A DNA stretch of 64,000 bases from Gillisia sp. Hel1_33_143 (GCF_900104765.1 NZ_LT629737.1:2356001-2420000), one strand, 5' to 3'; positions 32,961 through 41,858 are shown, counted from the stretch's first letter. A program made the numbers and translations. The notes: generated by a model from the letters alone, not told the origin.

Positions 32961-33851
32961 TTGGAAAAGTATTTAAAGATCATACAAGAATCGTTTTCAG
33001 GATATTTTAATTACCTGATCACAGAAATCACAAATCCGTCATGGACAAATTATTTGTATTGGCTACTTGCGGTTTCAATTTTAGTATGGAGTTTAGAAAT
33101 TATATTGCCTTGGAGAGAAAAGCAAAAGATTTTTAGAAAAGGATTTTGGTTAGATTCATTTTATATCCTCTTTAATTTTTTCTTATTCTCTTTAATAGGA
33201 TATAACGCTCTTTCAAATGTTGGTGTAGAATTATTCAATGATTTTCTAGGGCTTTTTGAAATAGAAAATATTGTAGCTTTTAAAGTTCAAGATTTTCCGG
33301 TTTGGGCTCAATTGCTCATCATGTTTGTGATTGCAGATTTTGTGCAATGGAACGTGCATAGGCAATTACATAAACGAGCTTGGCTTTGGGAATTCCATAA
33401 AGTGCACCATAGTGTAAAAGAAATGGGGTTTGCCGCTCAGTTTAGATTTCACTTTATGGAGACAATTATTTATAAGACAGTGCAATATATTCCTTTAGCA
33501 ATGATAGGCTTTGGAATTCAGCAATTCTTTATAGTACATATGTTTGCGGTTTTTGTTGGCCACTTAAATCATGCAAATGTAGGTTGGAATTATGGCTGGT
33601 TAGGCTACATTTTCAACAACCCAAGGATGCATATTTGGCATCATTCGAAAGAATTACCAAACGATCATTCTTTTGGGATGAACTTCGGATTATCGCTTAG
33701 CATTTGGGATTATCTCTTTGGAACGGCCTATATTCCGAAGAGTGGGAAAAATATAATTATAGGTTTTAATGGAGATGAAGATTTTCCTGAAGATTTCGGA
33801 AATCAGATGTTATTTCCATTCAAAAAGAACAGAACAAATAAAGTAGAATAA
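32961..33851 (+). CDS. Sterol desaturase/fatty-acid hydroxylase family membrane protein
   Basis: This 296-residue protein has four to five membrane helices and the di-iron histidine boxes HRQLHKRAW, HKVHHSVKE, HLNHANVGW and MHIWHHSKE. It starts at TTG (32961), since the next in-frame ATG is about 120 residues later. The 17-nt distance from the predicted transcription start supports this. The family hydroxylates or desaturates lipids using O2. It is encoded 15 bp before the persulfide dioxygenase and behind the sulfur operator, so its product may be a sulfur-conditional lipid change. That link is inferred. Confidence 0.85.
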   Translation: MEKYLKIIQESFSGYFNYLITEITNPSWTNYLYWLLAVSILVWSLEIILPWREKQKIFRKGFWLDSFYILFNFFLFSLIGYNALSNVGVELFNDFLGLFEIENIVAFKVQDFPVWAQLLIMFVIADFVQWNVHRQLHKRAWLWEFHKVHHSVKEMGFAAQFRFHFMETIIYKTVQYIPLAMIGFGIQQFFIVHMFAVFVGHLNHANVGWNYGWLGYIFNNPRMHIWHHSKELPNDHSFGMNFGLSLSIWDYLFGTAYIPKSGKNIIIGFNGDEDFPEDFGNQMLFPFKKNRTNKVE

Positions 33852-33866
33852 CAAAAAGGTAAAAAG

Positions 33867-35207
33867 ATGAAGATAAAACAATTTAAAGATGCTCCTTTAG
33901 CACATTATTCTTATGCAATTATAAGTAATGGAGAAATGGCTTTGGTAGATCCTAGCAGAAATCCAATGCAGTATTACAAATTTGCTGAAGAGAATAATGC
34001 TAAGATAGTAGCGGTTTTTGAAACGCATCCACATGCCGATTTCGTTAGTAGTCATTTACAAATTAGCGAACAAACGGGTGCAAAGATCTATGTAAGTAAA
34101 CTTTTAGGAGTAGATTATACCCACACATCTTTTGATGATGGAGATACTTTAAAAATGGGAGATATCACTTTTAAAGCCATTAATACTCCTGGACATTCTC
34201 CAGATAGTATTACCATAGTTGCAGAGCAAGGTGGAAACACAGCTTTATTTACCGGTGATACCTTATTTATTGGTAATGTTGGGAGACCAGATCTTAGAGA
34301 AAATGCTGGGAACATGAAGGCGAAGAGAGTAGAATTGGCAAAAGATATGTACAATACTATTCAAACTAAATTTAATGAGCTGCCAGATGGCGCCTTGGTT
34401 TATCCGGCGCACGGAGCTGGGTCTTTATGTGGTAAGAATATGAGCGATGCTGCATCTAGTACTCTTGGTAACGAAAGACAAGGAAACTGGGCTTTTAAAG
34501 ATCAAACAGAAGAAGAATTTGTAGAAGAGATCTTAAAAGATCAGCCATTTATCCCTTCATATTTCGGATTCAATGTAGACATCAACAAAACAGGAGCGGT
34601 TAACGATAAGATCGCTAAAGCAGAAGTTAAGTTGAATCTTTTGGTTGAAGATGTGGAAGAAGATGTTACTGTAGTAGACGTGAGAGATGGAGATGCTTAT
34701 AAAGCAGGTCATTTACCTAACGCTATCAATATTATGGCAAGAGCCGAAGGTGATAAATATGAAACTTGGTTAGGAGCCATCATAGAGCCTAAAGAGGCGT
34801 TTTATCTTGTTGTGAATAGTGTAGAGGATATCGAAGATATTTTAGAGCGTACAGCTAAAATTGGATACGAAAAACAATTAAAAGGCATAGTTACTTTAGC
34901 TGATTCAGTTTCAGAAAAATCTGAAGATCTTGATGTAAAAGATTTTGGAGCGCATCCAGATAAGTATACCATTGTAGATATTAGAAATGCAAGTGAGGTT
35001 GCAGAAGGTAAGATCTTTGAAAGCGCAATTGCAATTCCTTTAAACGAATTGAGAGATCGTTACAAAGAGATCCCAACAGAGCATCCAATAGTGGTGCACT
35101 GTGCCGGAGGATATAGATCTGCAGCAGGAAGCAGTATTCTTGAAAATAAATTTAAATCTACTACTGTCTATGATCTTAGTGAAGCGATCAAACAATTTTC
35201 AGAATAA
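33867..35207 (+). CDS. Persulfide dioxygenase-rhodanese fusion (ETHE1-like MBL fold plus two rhodanese domains)
   Basis: This 446-residue protein has three domains. About 1-245 is a glyoxalase II-like MBL domain with the ETHE1-type ligands THPHADFVSSH, FTGDTLFIGNVGRPDLRE and YPAHGAGSLCG. About 260-345 is a rhodanese domain that has lost its Cys (YLVVNSVED). About 355-446 is a second rhodanese with catalytic Cys412 in HCAGGYRS. The enzyme oxidises glutathione or low-molecular-weight persulfide to sulfite, while the rhodanese moves sulfane sulfur. It shares the operator at 32896 with the desaturase-like gene. Confidence 0.92.
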   Translation: MKIKQFKDAPLAHYSYAIISNGEMALVDPSRNPMQYYKFAEENNAKIVAVFETHPHADFVSSHLQISEQTGAKIYVSKLLGVDYTHTSFDDGDTLKMGDITFKAINTPGHSPDSITIVAEQGGNTALFTGDTLFIGNVGRPDLRENAGNMKAKRVELAKDMYNTIQTKFNELPDGALVYPAHGAGSLCGKNMSDAASSTLGNERQGNWAFKDQTEEEFVEEILKDQPFIPSYFGFNVDINKTGAVNDKIAKAEVKLNLLVEDVEEDVTVVDVRDGDAYKAGHLPNAINIMARAEGDKYETWLGAIIEPKEAFYLVVNSVEDIEDILERTAKIGYEKQLKGIVTLADSVSEKSEDLDVKDFGAHPDKYTIVDIRNASEVAEGKIFESAIAIPLNELRDRYKEIPTEHPIVVHCAGGYRSAAGSSILENKFKSTTVYDLSEAIKQFSE

Positions 35208-35230
35208 TTTTATTGTTTTCTAGAGGAGTT

Positions 35231-35264
35231 AAACCCGAAATGTTCTTGACATTTCGGGTTTTTC
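35231..35264 (+). terminator. Terminator of the persulfide dioxygenase operon
   Basis: AAACCCGAAATG (35231-35242) pairs perfectly with CATTTCGGGTTT (35250-35261) around a 7-nt loop, ending in a short T-run. It lies 24 bp after the stop codon. Confidence 0.88.
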
Positions 35265-35369
35265 ATTTTATAAAATTTCAGATTTGATTGAAGGAATCTC
35301 AAAAAATACTTCAACATTTTTCTATATTTACAACATTCGTTTGAAAAGCGGACTTTGAAATAAAGATTT

Positions 35370-35855
35370 ATGGAAAAAAAGTATAAAGTCTCGGTGAATG
35401 ATTCATACGACTATAAATTCACCCAAGATCAGATCAATTCATTAGACACACAAGAACTCAATGCTACTCAGTTTCATATTTTAGAAGAGCACCAATCTTT
35501 TAAAGCAGAAATTCTCAAAGCAGATTTCTATAATAAATCCTACACCGTTAAGATCAACTCTAATATCTATGAGGTTGCTATTACCAATGAGCTCGATATG
35601 CTTATTGCAGATATGGGACTTTCCCTTGGATCTGCTCAGCAAATAAATGATATTAAAGCACCAATGCCGGGTCTAATTCTAGATGTAAATGTTAAAGAAG
35701 GAGATGAGGTAAAAGAAGGTGATTATCTTATTGTTTTGGAAGCCATGAAAATGGAGAACACACTTACTTCTCCCGGAGACGGAGTTATTAAAAAGATTAG
35801 TGTGGAGAAAGGCCAGACAGTAGAAAAAAATCAGTTGTTAATTGAATTAGAATAA
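35370..35855 (+). CDS. Biotin carboxyl carrier protein (acyl-CoA carboxylase subunit)
   Basis: This 161-residue protein has a C-terminal biotinyl domain (APMPGLILDVNVKEGDEV...) with biotinylated Lys127 in EAMKMEN. The N-terminal 85 residues form a beta-rich linker domain as in propionyl-CoA carboxylase carriers of Bacteroidota. A TATATTTA element at 35332-35339 is one base off the -7 consensus. The biotin carboxylase and carboxyltransferase genes follow, so the three form a heteromeric carboxylase. Confidence 0.92.
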   Translation: MEKKYKVSVNDSYDYKFTQDQINSLDTQELNATQFHILEEHQSFKAEILKADFYNKSYTVKINSNIYEVAITNELDMLIADMGLSLGSAQQINDIKAPMPGLILDVNVKEGDEVKEGDYLIVLEAMKMENTLTSPGDGVIKKISVEKGQTVEKNQLLIELE

Positions 35856-35861
35856 TTGAAG

Positions 35862-37301
35862 ATGAAAAAGATATTAGTTGCCAATCGTGGTGAGATAGCA
35901 TTAAGGGTAATGAAAACTGCCCAGAAAATGGGTATTAAAACGGTAGCGGTTTTCTCTACTGCCGATAGAAATTCCCCTCATGTAAAATTTGCAGATGAAG
36001 CGGTTTGTATTGGAGCAGCTCCTTCTAACGAGTCTTATTTATTAGGAGATAAAATTATAGAAGTTGCTAAAGAACTTGGCGTTGATGGAATTCATCCCGG
36101 ATATGGGTTTTTAAGTGAGAATGCAGACTTTGCTGAAAAAGTTGAAAAAAACAATATCACTTGGATAGGTCCTGGTTCTAAGGCTATAAAAGTAATGGGA
36201 AGCAAATTAGCTGCTAAAGACGCGGTTAAAAAGTATGATATCCCGATGGTTCCCGGAATAGACGAAGCTATTACAGATGTTGAGAAAGCAAAGAAAATAG
36301 CCAAAGAGATAGGATTCCCTATTTTGATCAAAGCTTCTGCAGGTGGTGGTGGAAAAGGAATGCGAGTAGTAGAAAAGGAGAAGGAACTTGCAGACCAGAT
36401 GAAAAGAGCTATTAGCGAAGCAGAATCTGCTTTTGGTGATGGTTCTGTTTTTATTGAGAAATATGTGGGTTCTCCACGTCATATCGAAATTCAGGTGCTT
36501 GCAGATACGCATGGGAATACGGTACATTTATTTGAAAGAGAATGCAGTATTCAACGTCGTCATCAAAAAGTAGTAGAAGAAGCACCCTCAGTTATTCTTA
36601 CTGAAGAGAAAAGAAAATTGATGGGAGAAGCGGCTATTAAAGTTGCTAAATCTTGCGATTATGTTGGTGCAGGAACCGTTGAATTTTTGATGGATGAAAA
36701 CCTGAATTTCTATTTCTTAGAAATGAATACAAGGCTACAAGTAGAACATCCCGTAACAGAATTTATTACCGGAATAGACTTAGTAGAGCAACAGATAAAA
36801 GTAGCCAGAGGAGAGAAATTAGAATTTTCTCAAGAAGACCTCACGATCAACGGCCATGCCGTGGAGTTGAGAGTTTATGCTGAAGACCCAATGGGAGATT
36901 TTATGCCAAGTGTAGGAACTTTAGAAAGATATAGAGGTCCGGAAGGGGAAGGAATTCGTTTAGACGATGGTTTTGAAGAAGGTATGGAAGTGCCTATTTA
37001 TTACGACCCGATGTTGGCGAAATTGATCACCTATGGTAAGACTCGAGAAGAAGCAATTCAGTTAATGATAAAAGCTATTGATGCTTATGAAGTAAAAGGT
37101 GTGATGACCACTTTACCTTTTGGAAAGTTCGTTTTTGAACATGAAGCATTCAGAAGTGGAAATTTTGATACTCATTTTGTGAAGAATTATTATTCAGCTG
37201 AAAAATTAAAATCTAAGATCGCAGAAGAAGCAAAATTAGCAGGTTTAATTGCTTTAAAGAGATATTTAAAAGATCAGGAGTTGGTAAGATTACCACATTA
37301 A
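35862..37301 (+). CDS. accC: Biotin carboxylase (propionyl/acyl-CoA carboxylase alpha-type subunit)
   Basis: This is an ATP-grasp enzyme of 479 residues from the ATG at 35862. A TTG at 35856, directly after the carrier stop codon, would add only two residues. It has the N-terminal KILVANRGEIALRVMKTA, the glycine loop ASAGGGGKGMR, HIEIQVLAD, ERECSIQRRHQKV and EMNTRLQVEHPVTE. It carboxylates biotin on the carrier encoded just before. Paired with the beta subunit at 37395 it would turn propionyl-CoA into methylmalonyl-CoA. The assignment to propionyl-CoA over acetyl-CoA follows from gene context. Confidence 0.92.
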   Translation: MKKILVANRGEIALRVMKTAQKMGIKTVAVFSTADRNSPHVKFADEAVCIGAAPSNESYLLGDKIIEVAKELGVDGIHPGYGFLSENADFAEKVEKNNITWIGPGSKAIKVMGSKLAAKDAVKKYDIPMVPGIDEAITDVEKAKKIAKEIGFPILIKASAGGGGKGMRVVEKEKELADQMKRAISEAESAFGDGSVFIEKYVGSPRHIEIQVLADTHGNTVHLFERECSIQRRHQKVVEEAPSVILTEEKRKLMGEAAIKVAKSCDYVGAGTVEFLMDENLNFYFLEMNTRLQVEHPVTEFITGIDLVEQQIKVARGEKLEFSQEDLTINGHAVELRVYAEDPMGDFMPSVGTLERYRGPEGEGIRLDDGFEEGMEVPIYYDPMLAKLITYGKTREEAIQLMIKAIDAYEVKGVMTTLPFGKFVFEHEAFRSGNFDTHFVKNYYSAEKLKSKIAEEAKLAGLIALKRYLKDQELVRLPH

Positions 37302-37394
37302 TTAGAGCGACGTTCTGAACTTATTTCAGAGTCTCAATGACCGCGAAAACTTCGAATATTTAGATCAAACAAAAATTAAAATCATAATTAAATT

Positions 37395-38936
37395 ATGAGT
37401 CAGAATATAGAAAAATTGAATGATAAAGTTGCTCAGGCACATTTGGGTGGGGGAGAAAAAAGAATTGCTAAGCAACATGAAAAGAAAAAATTAACAGCAA
37501 GAGAACGCGTAGATTATTTATTGGATGAAGGTTCTTTTGAAGAAATAGGAATTTTAGTTACGCATAGAACTACAGATTTTGGAATGGAAAAACAACAGAT
37601 CTATGGAGATGGTGTTGTTACCGGTTATGGTACCATTCACGGGAGATTAGTATATGTTTTTGCACAAGATTTTACCGTATTTGGTGGAGCCTTGTCTGAA
37701 ACTCATGCCGAAAAGATCTGTAAAGTAATGGATCATGCCATGAAAGTAGGAGCTCCAATTATTGGATTGAACGATTCTGGAGGAGCTCGTATTCAAGAAG
37801 GAGTTAGATCTCTTGGCGGATATGCAGATATCTTCTACAGAAATGTTCAAGCATCGGGGGTCATTCCTCAAATTTCTGCAATTATGGGGCCTTGTGCCGG
37901 TGGAGCCGTTTATTCTCCTGCCATGACAGATTTTACCTTGATGGTAGAAGATACAAGTTATATGTTCGTTACCGGGCCTAACGTGGTAAAAACGGTTACT
38001 AATGAAGAAGTAACTTCAGAAGAATTAGGAGGAGCAAGTACACATTCTACAAAATCTGGGGTAACGCATATAACTTCATTTAACGATATTACCTGCTTAG
38101 AAGACATCAAGAAATTGATGAGCTATTTGCCTCAAAATAATAGGGAAACCACTGCAAAATTACCTTATGAATTGGGTGATGAAATTAGAGAGTCTTTAGA
38201 TTCTATGGTGCCAGATAGCGCCAATAAACCTTATGATATGCATGAGGTGATTAAAGGTATTATAGATGCAGATTCTTTTTATGAGATCCATAAAGATTAT
38301 GCAGAGAATATCATTGTTGGTTTTGCTCGATTGGGAGGAAGAAGTATTGGTATTGTAGCCAATCAGCCAATGAGCCTTGCCGGAGTACTAGACGTAGATT
38401 CTTCAAAAAAAGCAGCAAGATTCACCAGGTTCTGTGATTGTTTTAATATTCCACTTTTAGTATTAGTAGATGTTCCTGGCTTCTTGCCGGGTACAGATCA
38501 AGAATGGAATGGGATCATTTTGCATGGTGCTAAGCTACTTTACGCTTTAAGTGAAGCAACAGTGCCAAGAGTTACTGTTATTACTAGAAAAGCTTATGGG
38601 GGAGCCTATGATGTTATGAATTCTAAACACATTGGAGCAGATCTAAACTTTGCATGGCCAACAGCAGAGATTGCGGTGATGGGAGCGAAGGGTGCCAGTG
38701 AGATCATTTTCAGAAAAGAGATCCAAGAAGCGGAGAATCCAGAAGTTAAACTTTCTGAAAAGGAAGCAGAATATGCAGAGAAATTTGCAAACCCGTTTGA
38801 AGCTGCAAAACGTGGATTTATAGATGAGGTTATTATGCCTCGAGATACCAGAAAGAAATTATTGAAAGCATTTAGCATGCTGGAGAATAAGAAAGTAATG
38901 AGAATTGATAGAAAGCACGGGAATATTCCGCTTTAA
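37395..38936 (+). CDS. Acyl-CoA (propionyl-CoA) carboxylase carboxyltransferase beta subunit
   Basis: This 513-residue carboxyltransferase has both crotonase-fold halves. The acyl-CoA oxyanion region is [14 protein letters not shown] and [16 protein letters not shown] in the first half. The biotin-side [25 protein letters not shown]-like segment and [13 protein letters not shown] are in the second. Length and motifs match propionyl-CoA carboxylase beta. It transfers CO2 from carboxybiotin to propionyl-CoA, the substrate step before methylmalonyl-CoA mutase at the left edge of the window. Confidence 0.92.
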   Translation: MSQNIEKLNDKVAQAHLGGGEKRIAKQHEKKKLTARERVDYLLDEGSFEEIGILVTHRTTDFGMEKQQIYGDGVVTGYGTIHGRLVYVFAQDFTVFGGALSETHAEKICKVMDHAMKVGAPIIGLNDSGGARIQEGVRSLGGYADIFYRNVQASGVIPQISAIMGPCAGGAVYSPAMTDFTLMVEDTSYMFVTGPNVVKTVTNEEVTSEELGGASTHSTKSGVTHITSFNDITCLEDIKKLMSYLPQNNRETTAKLPYELGDEIRESLDSMVPDSANKPYDMHEVIKGIIDADSFYEIHKDYAENIIVGFARLGGRSIGIVANQPMSLAGVLDVDSSKKAARFTRFCDCFNIPLLVLVDVPGFLPGTDQEWNGIILHGAKLLYALSEATVPRVTVITRKAYGGAYDVMNSKHIGADLNFAWPTAEIAVMGAKGASEIIFRKEIQEAENPEVKLSEKEAEYAEKFANPFEAAKRGFIDEVIMPRDTRKKLLKAFSMLENKKVMRIDRKHGNIPL

Positions 38937-38969
38937 GAAATTATTACTTATTAGTTAGAATAAATATTT

Positions 38970-39036
38970 GCAGCCAGACTTTTAGTTGAATTCTTTGTTT
39001 TTAAGAGATTCTTCTCAAAGTCTGGCCGCATTTTTT
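38970..39036 (+). terminator. Long stem-loop after the carboxylase genes
   Basis: GCCAGACTTT (38973-38982) is complementary to AAAGTCTGGC (39017-39026). The flanking TGC and GCA extend the stem with one mismatch. The 34-nt loop is longer than in normal terminators, and a T6 run follows (39031-39036). It is probably a terminator but an attenuator of the next gene is possible. Confidence 0.6.
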
Positions 39037-39086
39037 GTTTGAAAACGGAATAATCGTTTTATTAGTTTAAATATTCAAGTTGACTT

Positions 39087-39986
39087 ATGCATAAATTCAA
39101 TAAAATAGTAGCTGTAGATAATACGAAACTTCAGGAAAACGCCATAGATGAATTGAAGAAATACAGTGAAGGCAAAGTTGAAATTCATAATGATTATCCT
39201 CTTACAAATGCAGAAATTATAAAACGTATTGGTGATGCTGAAGCAGTGCTAGTATCTTGGCATACTCAGATTAGTGAAGAGGTTATTGCTGCATGCCCTA
39301 ATTTGAAATATATAGGCATGTGTAGTACTTTATTCAACGAAGAATCTGCCAATGTTGCTGTGAACTTTGCGCGACAAAATGGAATAGAAGTCACAGGAAT
39401 TAATGATTATGGAGATCCTGGAGTAGCAGAGTATATTATTTCAACGTTGATACATCTGCTCCATGGTTTTGGTGAAAAGCAATGGAGAGAAATGCCGGTT
39501 GAACTTACCAATAGAAAAATAGGAATTATAGGTCTAGGTGTAACTGGGAAGTTACTTGCAAAATGTCTTCTGCCATTTGGTGCAGACCTATATTACTTCA
39601 GTAAGAGCAGAAAAAAAGACTGGGAAGAAAAAGGTGTTAAATATCTTAGTTTAGAGGAGTTGCTGAACACTTCAGAGATTATAAGCATTCATCTCCCTAA
39701 AAATGTACAATTATTAAATGAAAGAGAATTTGAAGTTTTGGGTTCTGGTAAAATTTTGGTCAATACTTCTTTAGGTTTGCCTTTCAACGAAGAAGCCTTA
39801 AAAAACTGGATAAAAGATTCTTCGAATTATGCAATTTTTGATGGTGATGCTAAAAATGCGCTAGACGGAAGAATATTAAAGAATAAAAATATAATCTTTT
39901 CAAAAAAAAGTGCTGGCTGGTCTGCAGAAACGGAAATTCGTCTATCTAAAAAAGTTGTTCAAAATGTCAAGAATTATTTGAAATAG
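39087..39986 (+). CDS. D-2-hydroxyacid dehydrogenase family protein lacking the usual catalytic residues
   Basis: This 299-residue protein has the two-domain fold and NAD-binding motif GIIGLGVTGKLLAKCL. The sites that normally carry the catalytic Arg (NT-x-RG) and His (TPH-x-AG) read NTSLG (Leu229) and SKKSAGW (Lys274), and the acidic residue segment is also altered. It may bind NAD and a keto or hydroxy acid without normal turnover, or use another chemistry. It lies between the carboxylase operon and the YeeE pair, with no operator of its own seen. Confidence 0.8.
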   Translation: MHKFNKIVAVDNTKLQENAIDELKKYSEGKVEIHNDYPLTNAEIIKRIGDAEAVLVSWHTQISEEVIAACPNLKYIGMCSTLFNEESANVAVNFARQNGIEVTGINDYGDPGVAEYIISTLIHLLHGFGEKQWREMPVELTNRKIGIIGLGVTGKLLAKCLLPFGADLYYFSKSRKKDWEEKGVKYLSLEELLNTSEIISIHLPKNVQLLNEREFEVLGSGKILVNTSLGLPFNEEALKNWIKDSSNYAIFDGDAKNALDGRILKNKNIIFSKKSAGWSAETEIRLSKKVVQNVKNYLK

Positions 39987-40019
39987 TTCACCATTCATGT
40001 TAAGTTTCCTTTATTGTAG

Positions 40020-40064
40020 TGTAACAAATGTTACTTCAATAATCGATAGAATACCTTTTCTTTG
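40020..40064 (+). promoter_or_regulatory. Crp/Fnr-type operator and weak -7 element upstream of the YeeE/YedE pair
   Basis: TGTAACAAATGTTACT (40020-40035) has its centre 29.5 bp before TTTCTTTG (40057-40064), one base off TAnnTTTG. The inferred start is near 40069, about 18 nt before the ATG at 40086. The weaker -7 element fits activator dependence. Confidence 0.75.
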
Positions 40065-40085
40065 CATCACTAAAAAAAATAAAAT

Positions 40086-40643
40086 ATGGAATGGATTTTT
40101 GAACCATGGCCTTGGTATGTTGCCGGCCCATTAATTGCTTTAATTATGTTTTTGCTGATATTTATAGGTAAGCAATTTGGAATGTCTTCTAATCTTAGAA
40201 CGATGTGTACCATATGCGGAGCAGATAAAAAAGCAGATTTTTTTGATTTCAATTGGAAAGATCAACGATGGAACTTGGTGGTGGTATTAGGAGCAGTAAT
40301 TGGAGGTTTTATTGGAGCTCACTTCTTATCTAATGATATTAGCGTGGCGATTAACCCAGATACTGTTGCAAATCTACAAGCTATGGGAATTGAGAGTGCA
40401 GGAAAAGCTTATTTACCTACAGAATTATTTGGAGTAGGAGCCTTTACTGATATTAAATCTCTTGCTATCTTATTAATTGGTGGTTTGTTGATTGGATTTG
40501 GTGCAAGATATGCCGGAGGTTGTACTTCTGGGCATGCTATTTCCGGATTAAGCAATTTACAATTACCTTCTTTGATCGCAGTAATAGGATTTTTTGTAGG
40601 TGGATTATTTATGATCCATGTTTTATTCCCTTTAATTTTTTAA
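40086..40643 (+). CDS. YeeE/YedE family transporter, first half (thiosulfate/sulfur uptake)
   Basis: This 185-residue membrane protein has about four helices. It carries CTICGADKKADFFDFNWKDQRWN (Cys41, Cys44) and the YeeE signature YAGGCTSGHAISG with Cys146. In TsuA/YeeE, conserved cysteines along the pore pass thiosulfate inward by transient contacts. Here the transporter is split: the second half is encoded 3 bp downstream. The operator at 40020 places uptake under the same control as thiosulfate oxidation genes. Confidence 0.87.
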   Translation: MEWIFEPWPWYVAGPLIALIMFLLIFIGKQFGMSSNLRTMCTICGADKKADFFDFNWKDQRWNLVVVLGAVIGGFIGAHFLSNDISVAINPDTVANLQAMGIESAGKAYLPTELFGVGAFTDIKSLAILLIGGLLIGFGARYAGGCTSGHAISGLSNLQLPSLIAVIGFFVGGLFMIHVLFPLIF

Positions 40644-40646
40644 AAT

Positions 40647-41060
40647 ATGAGAACACTTAGTTATTTATTTATAGGAATATTTTTTGGAATTGTAATGTTC
40701 AAGTCTGAAGCAGCTTCATGGTTCAGAATTTATGAAATGTTCAATTTTCAATCATTTCACATGTATGGGATCATTGGATCTGCATTGGTAATTGGTATTG
40801 TAGGTATTCAATTGATCAAGAGAAATAATATAAAATCATTTTATGGAGAACCTATAAAGTTCACCCCTAAAGATAAAGGAGTAAGCAGGTATCTGTTTGG
40901 TGGAATTATCTTCGGACTTGGTTGGGCTTTGGCAGGTGCTTGTCCTGGACCAATCTATACCTTAATAGGAGCGGGATTCCTTCCTATTATCGTTGTTCTT
41001 ATAGGTTCTTTGTTGGGAACTTTTATTTATGGACTGCTTCGTAAGAAATTACCTCATTAA
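40647..41060 (+). CDS. YeeE/YedE family transporter, second half (DUF6691-like)
   Basis: This 137-residue membrane protein has about four helices and the second-half signature ALAGACPGPIYTLIGAG with Cys99. Together with the preceding protein it rebuilds the pseudo-symmetric YeeE fold. The gap of 3 bp indicates one transcript and probably coupled translation. The stop codon overlaps that of the convergent TRIC gene by a few bases (41057-41060). Confidence 0.85.
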   Translation: MRTLSYLFIGIFFGIVMFKSEAASWFRIYEMFNFQSFHMYGIIGSALVIGIVGIQLIKRNNIKSFYGEPIKFTPKDKGVSRYLFGGIIFGLGWALAGACPGPIYTLIGAGFLPIIVVLIGSLLGTFIYGLLRKKLPH

Positions 41061-41689
41061 TTGTCTTCATCTCCGGCAGTAATATAGAAAAATGGTAGTG
41101 AGATCTTGTATTTCACTACCACTAATCTTATACTTATAACAATAAGTGCAGTAACAATGTAGATCACATCTTCCTGAACTCCCAGATAATATAAGATTAC
41201 ATAGGCCAACCCTCCTGTAAGAGAAGCGGTGGCGTAGATCTCCTTTCTAAAGATAACAGGAATTTCATTACATAGGATATCTCTAATAACTCCTCCAAAA
41301 GTACCTGTCATTGCACCAATAGCTATAGATATTACAGGATGTAAATTATTCTGAATTCCGGCTTCTACTCCAATTATTGTAAAGATCCCTAAACCTATGG
41401 TATCAAAAAGAAAGAGGGAAGTTTTAAGATAATTGATCTGATTCCTGAAAATAATGGTTAGAATAGTTACCACTCCAATGAGGTATATATAACTGATATC
41501 TTCCATCCACATAACCGGAGTATTCCCTATAAGAATATCGCGCAAAGTACCTCCCCCAATAGCAGTTACAAATGCTATAATAAATGTGCCAAAAAGGTCT
41601 AATCTTCTACTCATAGCAGCAAGTGCGCCAGAGATAGCAAATGCAATTGTACCTAGTAGGTCTAATATATTGAATAGTGATATATCCAT
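41057..41689 (-). CDS. TRIC-type cation channel family membrane protein (UPF0126)
   Basis: This 210-residue protein has seven membrane helices and two internal repeats, each with a glycine-rich proline-poor signature (GTIAFAISGALAAMSRRLDLFG, TAIGGGTLRDILIG, then GTFGGVIRDILCNEIPVIF). This is the prokaryotic trimeric intracellular cation channel family, thought to conduct K+ or other monovalent cations. It is a single gene, convergent with the YeeE pair and divergent from trxB. Confidence 0.88.
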   Translation of the reverse strand: MDISLFNILDLLGTIAFAISGALAAMSRRLDLFGTFIIAFVTAIGGGTLRDILIGNTPVMWMEDISYIYLIGVVTILTIIFRNQINYLKTSLFLFDTIGLGIFTIIGVEAGIQNNLHPVISIAIGAMTGTFGGVIRDILCNEIPVIFRKEIYATASLTGGLAYVILYYLGVQEDVIYIVTALIVISIRLVVVKYKISLPFFYITAGDEDN

Positions 41690-41858
41690 AGATTGGCAAA
41701 GGTAATTTTTAATGTATAATTTCGACTAAGGATTACCTATTTTACGAAGAATTTTGAAAAAGTATAAGGTTAAACTATAAATAAATAGTAAATCTTAAGA
41801 ACAATTAATCGGAGGTTTTGGTTAAAGTTTCTATTTTTACAATCATAAAATTATTGAA

